DNA of 64,000 nucleotides, taken from positions 1 through 64,000 of the forward strand of contig JAEZGI010000020.1 in the NCBI GenBank assembly GCA_023416995.1, given 5' to 3'. The position numbers and the translations under genes were made by a program. The notes beneath the pieces are model-generated. The model did not search any database, had not been told where the DNA came from, and saw nothing but the letters and a program-made list of their open reading frames with translations. This document shows, in pieces, positions 62,390 through 64,000 of this stretch. Numbering within the stretch: position 1 is the stretch's first letter; every line of letters begins with the position of its first letter. Source of the DNA: Bacteroidota bacterium. Lineage in GTDB: Bacteria > Bacteroidota > Bacteroidia > Chitinophagales > Chitinophagaceae.

Positions 62390-62830
62390 TTATGGTATTG
62401 GGTCGGAATCACCGTATGGTGGGCAACGCTGACTATCTTCCAGTATCACAGCATCGCGGCCCGGTGCATTCGATATTAAGCTTCTTTGTGTTTGTTCTTG
62501 TACAGGAACCCTGTTTGTCCAGATATTTGATCCGTCACTTCTCACACCAACCAAAACTGCGACCATCAGGGGAATCTGCTCACCTTTTTCCTCCTTCAAT
62601 TTAACACCATAATGAATACGGATACCCACACAATCATCCTGGGCAAGAATAGACAGGATACTCTTTTGATTGAATGCTTCAGAGGTCGGCAATATGCCGT
62701 ATTCCTTTTCAAGATGCGAATACCTTGCATTCAGCAGCTCTCCTTTCATTTCCTGGAAAGTACCGATTAACTTCCTGGCTTCGTCCAGGTCAATAAAGTG
62801 ATTAAGATCCGTAAGATTTTTGATGTCCAT
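62390..62830 (-). CDS. Small uncharacterised protein with GIRIHYG and RCPP motifs
   Basis: This 146-aa soluble protein has no recognised function. It has a helical N-terminal half, SILSILAQDDCVGIRIHYG (57-75), a strand VAVLVGVRSDG, and a tail DAVILEDSQRCPPYGDSD. The motif order and length match the partial gene at the left edge of the window. It is the first gene of the likely operon with the membrane protein, kinase and NarL regulator, so it may modulate that pathway. No signal peptide is seen. Confidence 0.8.
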   Translation of the reverse strand: MDIKNLTDLNHFIDLDEARKLIGTFQEMKGELLNARYSHLEKEYGILPTSEAFNQKSILSILAQDDCVGIRIHYGVKLKEEKGEQIPLMVAVLVGVRSDGSNIWTNRVPVQEQTQRSLISNAPGRDAVILEDSQRCPPYGDSDPIP

Positions 62831-62913
62831 GTCGGTTTGATTTAAAGGTTATAGATCAAAGAAACTAAAATTATCAAAACACGGCTTACGATCCGTGCGT
62901 ATAACTACGGATT

Positions 62914-63366
62914 TTAATTGATCCCAATCTGAATTTCTGTAAGATTGTTACCGGGTCTGGCAAAATCAATATTTGTGTAAGCCTCACGGGTAACCCCATA
63001 CGTAGCCAGGCCATCCGAATTGATCTTATCACTCATTTTTTTATAGGTTCCTGCAAGCTCGCTCCAGCTACCAGAATGCGTAGCCGATAAACACCTGAAC
63101 GCCGGAAATTCTGCATACAAAATATTATCTCTTGTTACTGGAAGCCTGGAGATTGGTATGGCGATCAACAGCGTGAATAAGGTATCAGGGTTACCGTTGG
63201 CCCCAAAATAAAACCAGTGAACCGGGCCGGTTATCAACAAATTTTGTTTCGCAGCTTCTTTTTGCAACTCAAGCGCAACAGTGCCGATCTTATCATGAAG
63301 CGTATTCAAGGTAACTATAAAAGATGAATACAATACGTTCATAGCGGGAAGAGTTTTTACCTGCAT
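62914..63366 (-). CDS. GyrI-like effector-binding domain protein
   Basis: This 150-aa stand-alone protein has the fold of the GyrI-like/AraC effector-binding domain, with the N-terminal QVKTLPAMNVLYSSFIVTLNT, the central strand pair, and the C-terminal EIQIGIN strand. Such domains bind small hydrophobic ligands. It follows the WYL regulator by 65 bp on the same strand and is probably co-transcribed with it. Confidence 0.78.
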   Translation of the reverse strand: MQVKTLPAMNVLYSSFIVTLNTLHDKIGTVALELQKEAAKQNLLITGPVHWFYFGANGNPDTLFTLLIAIPISRLPVTRDNILYAEFPAFRCLSATHSGSWSELAGTYKKMSDKINSDGLATYGVTREAYTNIDFARPGNNLTEIQIGIN

Positions 63367-63431
63367 AATTTTTCATTTTTGCAAATAACGTGCTGTTAAC
63401 TGTCAACCCTATGTCAGTAAGATTTGAAATA

Positions 63432-64000
63432 TTACGGCTCCGCATATAAAGATTCGGGCAGGAAGTGACTGCGCATTTCTTCAGCAAAACGAATCATCTT
63501 TTCTTGTAGTGGTTCAGGGGAGATAATGGTAATTGCATTCGTGTAAGAAATAAGCCATCGTCCGAAACTTTCAAGACATGAGATCAGAAAACGCATTTGC
63601 ACTCCGGCATCAGTTTCTTCTTCAGAAACAAAACCAAAATAATACTTTAATGATTTTATTGACCGGGCCACTTCTTTATCAAAAACGACAATTGCCTCTA
63701 TAAGGTTTTCGCGGCTCTGAATTTTATCAATGTAATCTTTGAGTGAGGGATGTGTACCCGCTTCAAAACAATCACCGGTAAGTGTGAGGCTGTGTATCTT
63801 GTCTACACGAAAATCGCGGTAGTCCTTTCTTAATGAGCACCAGGCTATCAGGTGCCAGCTATTGCCGTAATAATATAGCCCGATCGGTTCTATGACCCGG
63901 TTAGTGGTTTCCTCTTTATAGTTAGAATGATAAATGATGCGAAGACATTTCCGATGAACAATTGCATGCTGGATGTTTGACAAATGCTGTTGACCAAAAT
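63432..64000 (-). CDS. WYL-domain transcriptional regulator, N-terminus outside window
   Basis: The open frame continues past the right edge, so only the C-terminal about 189 residues are present. They contain a WYL domain (IEPIGLYYYGNSWHLIAWCSLRKDYRDFRVDKI), typical of YafY-like regulators, and a C-terminal WCX-like extension (about 100-180). The N-terminal helix-turn-helix must lie outside. It probably controls the adjacent GyrI-like gene and other targets; the ligand is unknown. Confidence 0.88.
   Translation of the reverse strand, partial: FGQQHLSNIQHAIVHRKCLRIIYHSNYKEETTNRVIEPIGLYYYGNSWHLIAWCSLRKDYRDFRVDKIHSLTLTGDCFEAGTHPSLKDYIDKIQSRENLIEAIVVFDKEVARSIKSLKYYFGFVSEEETDAGVQMRFLISCLESFGRWLISYTNAITIISPEPLQEKMIRFAEEMRSHFLPESLYAEP

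Noticed and set aside
1..64000. tRNA, rRNA, CRISPR, IS element or prophage signatures
   Set aside because: None was recognised by eye: no repeat-spacer pattern, transposase, integrase or cloverleaf sequence. A tRNA scan would settle the tRNA point.

Overview
The window is a typical chromosomal segment of a Bacteroidota bacterium, most likely of the Chitinophagaceae/Chitinophagales. The evidence is two SusC/SusD outer-membrane pairs, the gliding/secretion genes gldD and gldE beside ssb and mutY, a 31-residue AURKAIP1/COX24-type basic protein, DUF3109 and DUF1015 proteins, many lipoproteins with Bacteroidota lipoboxes, near absence of Shine-Dalgarno sequences, frequent TTG/GTG starts, and promoters of the TTTG-N19-TAnnTTTG type. 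No tRNA, rRNA, CRISPR array, IS element or prophage was recognised.

Layout. 1-910: truncated small uncharacterised protein and a 500-bp gene-free stretch. 0.9-5.5 kb (+): comEC, purH, an EamA exporter. 5.6-12.8 kb (-): a DUF7033/polysaccharide-deacetylase protein, LutB-like Fe-S protein, DUF3109, gldD-gldE, ssb, mutY. 13.1-16.2 kb (+): HU, a TPR membrane protein, the 31-aa basic protein, RNase E/G. 16.3-25.6 kb (-): two tandem SusCD pairs, each with its own terminator and with no enzymes or regulators beside them. 25.7-26.4 kb (-): Zn metallopeptidase. 26.9-35.6 kb (+): radA, comF, a beta-helix lipoprotein, glutathione peroxidase, holB, ricT with a long disordered tail, an alpha/beta hydrolase. 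35.7-43.5 kb (-): AIM24-like protein and a tetR-tolC-adaptor-RND efflux operon with a well-defined promoter/operator. 43.7-50.8 kb (+): DUF502, a zinc phospholipase C/S1-P1-like protein, serC-DUF1015, a TPR protein, long-chain acyl-CoA ligase. 51.3-54.3 kb (+): two LytS-type kinases and a LytTR regulator joined by 4-bp overlaps. 54.3-59.0 kb (-): DUF4136 lipoprotein, sugar nucleotidyltransferase, nadB, lipoprotein, galM; galK diverges from galM. 60.3-62.8 kb (-): NarL-type regulator, histidine kinase, membrane protein and a small uncharacterised protein in one probable operon. 62.9-64.0 kb (-): GyrI-like protein and a truncated WYL regulator.

Most of the window is housekeeping: DNA processing (comEC, comF, radA, holB, ssb, mutY), purine, serine and NAD synthesis, and envelope functions. 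The points most worth a second look are: (i) the 60.3-62.8 kb signalling operon with its uncharacterised small protein, which resembles the truncated protein at the left edge; (ii) the LytS pair, in which the first kinase has lost its ATP-binding motifs; (iii) a clamp-loader delta' subunit without zinc-module cysteines; (iv) several promoters whose -7 box lies 7-10 nt before the start codon, predicting nearly leaderless mRNAs; (v) a gene-free stretch bounded by two strong terminators.
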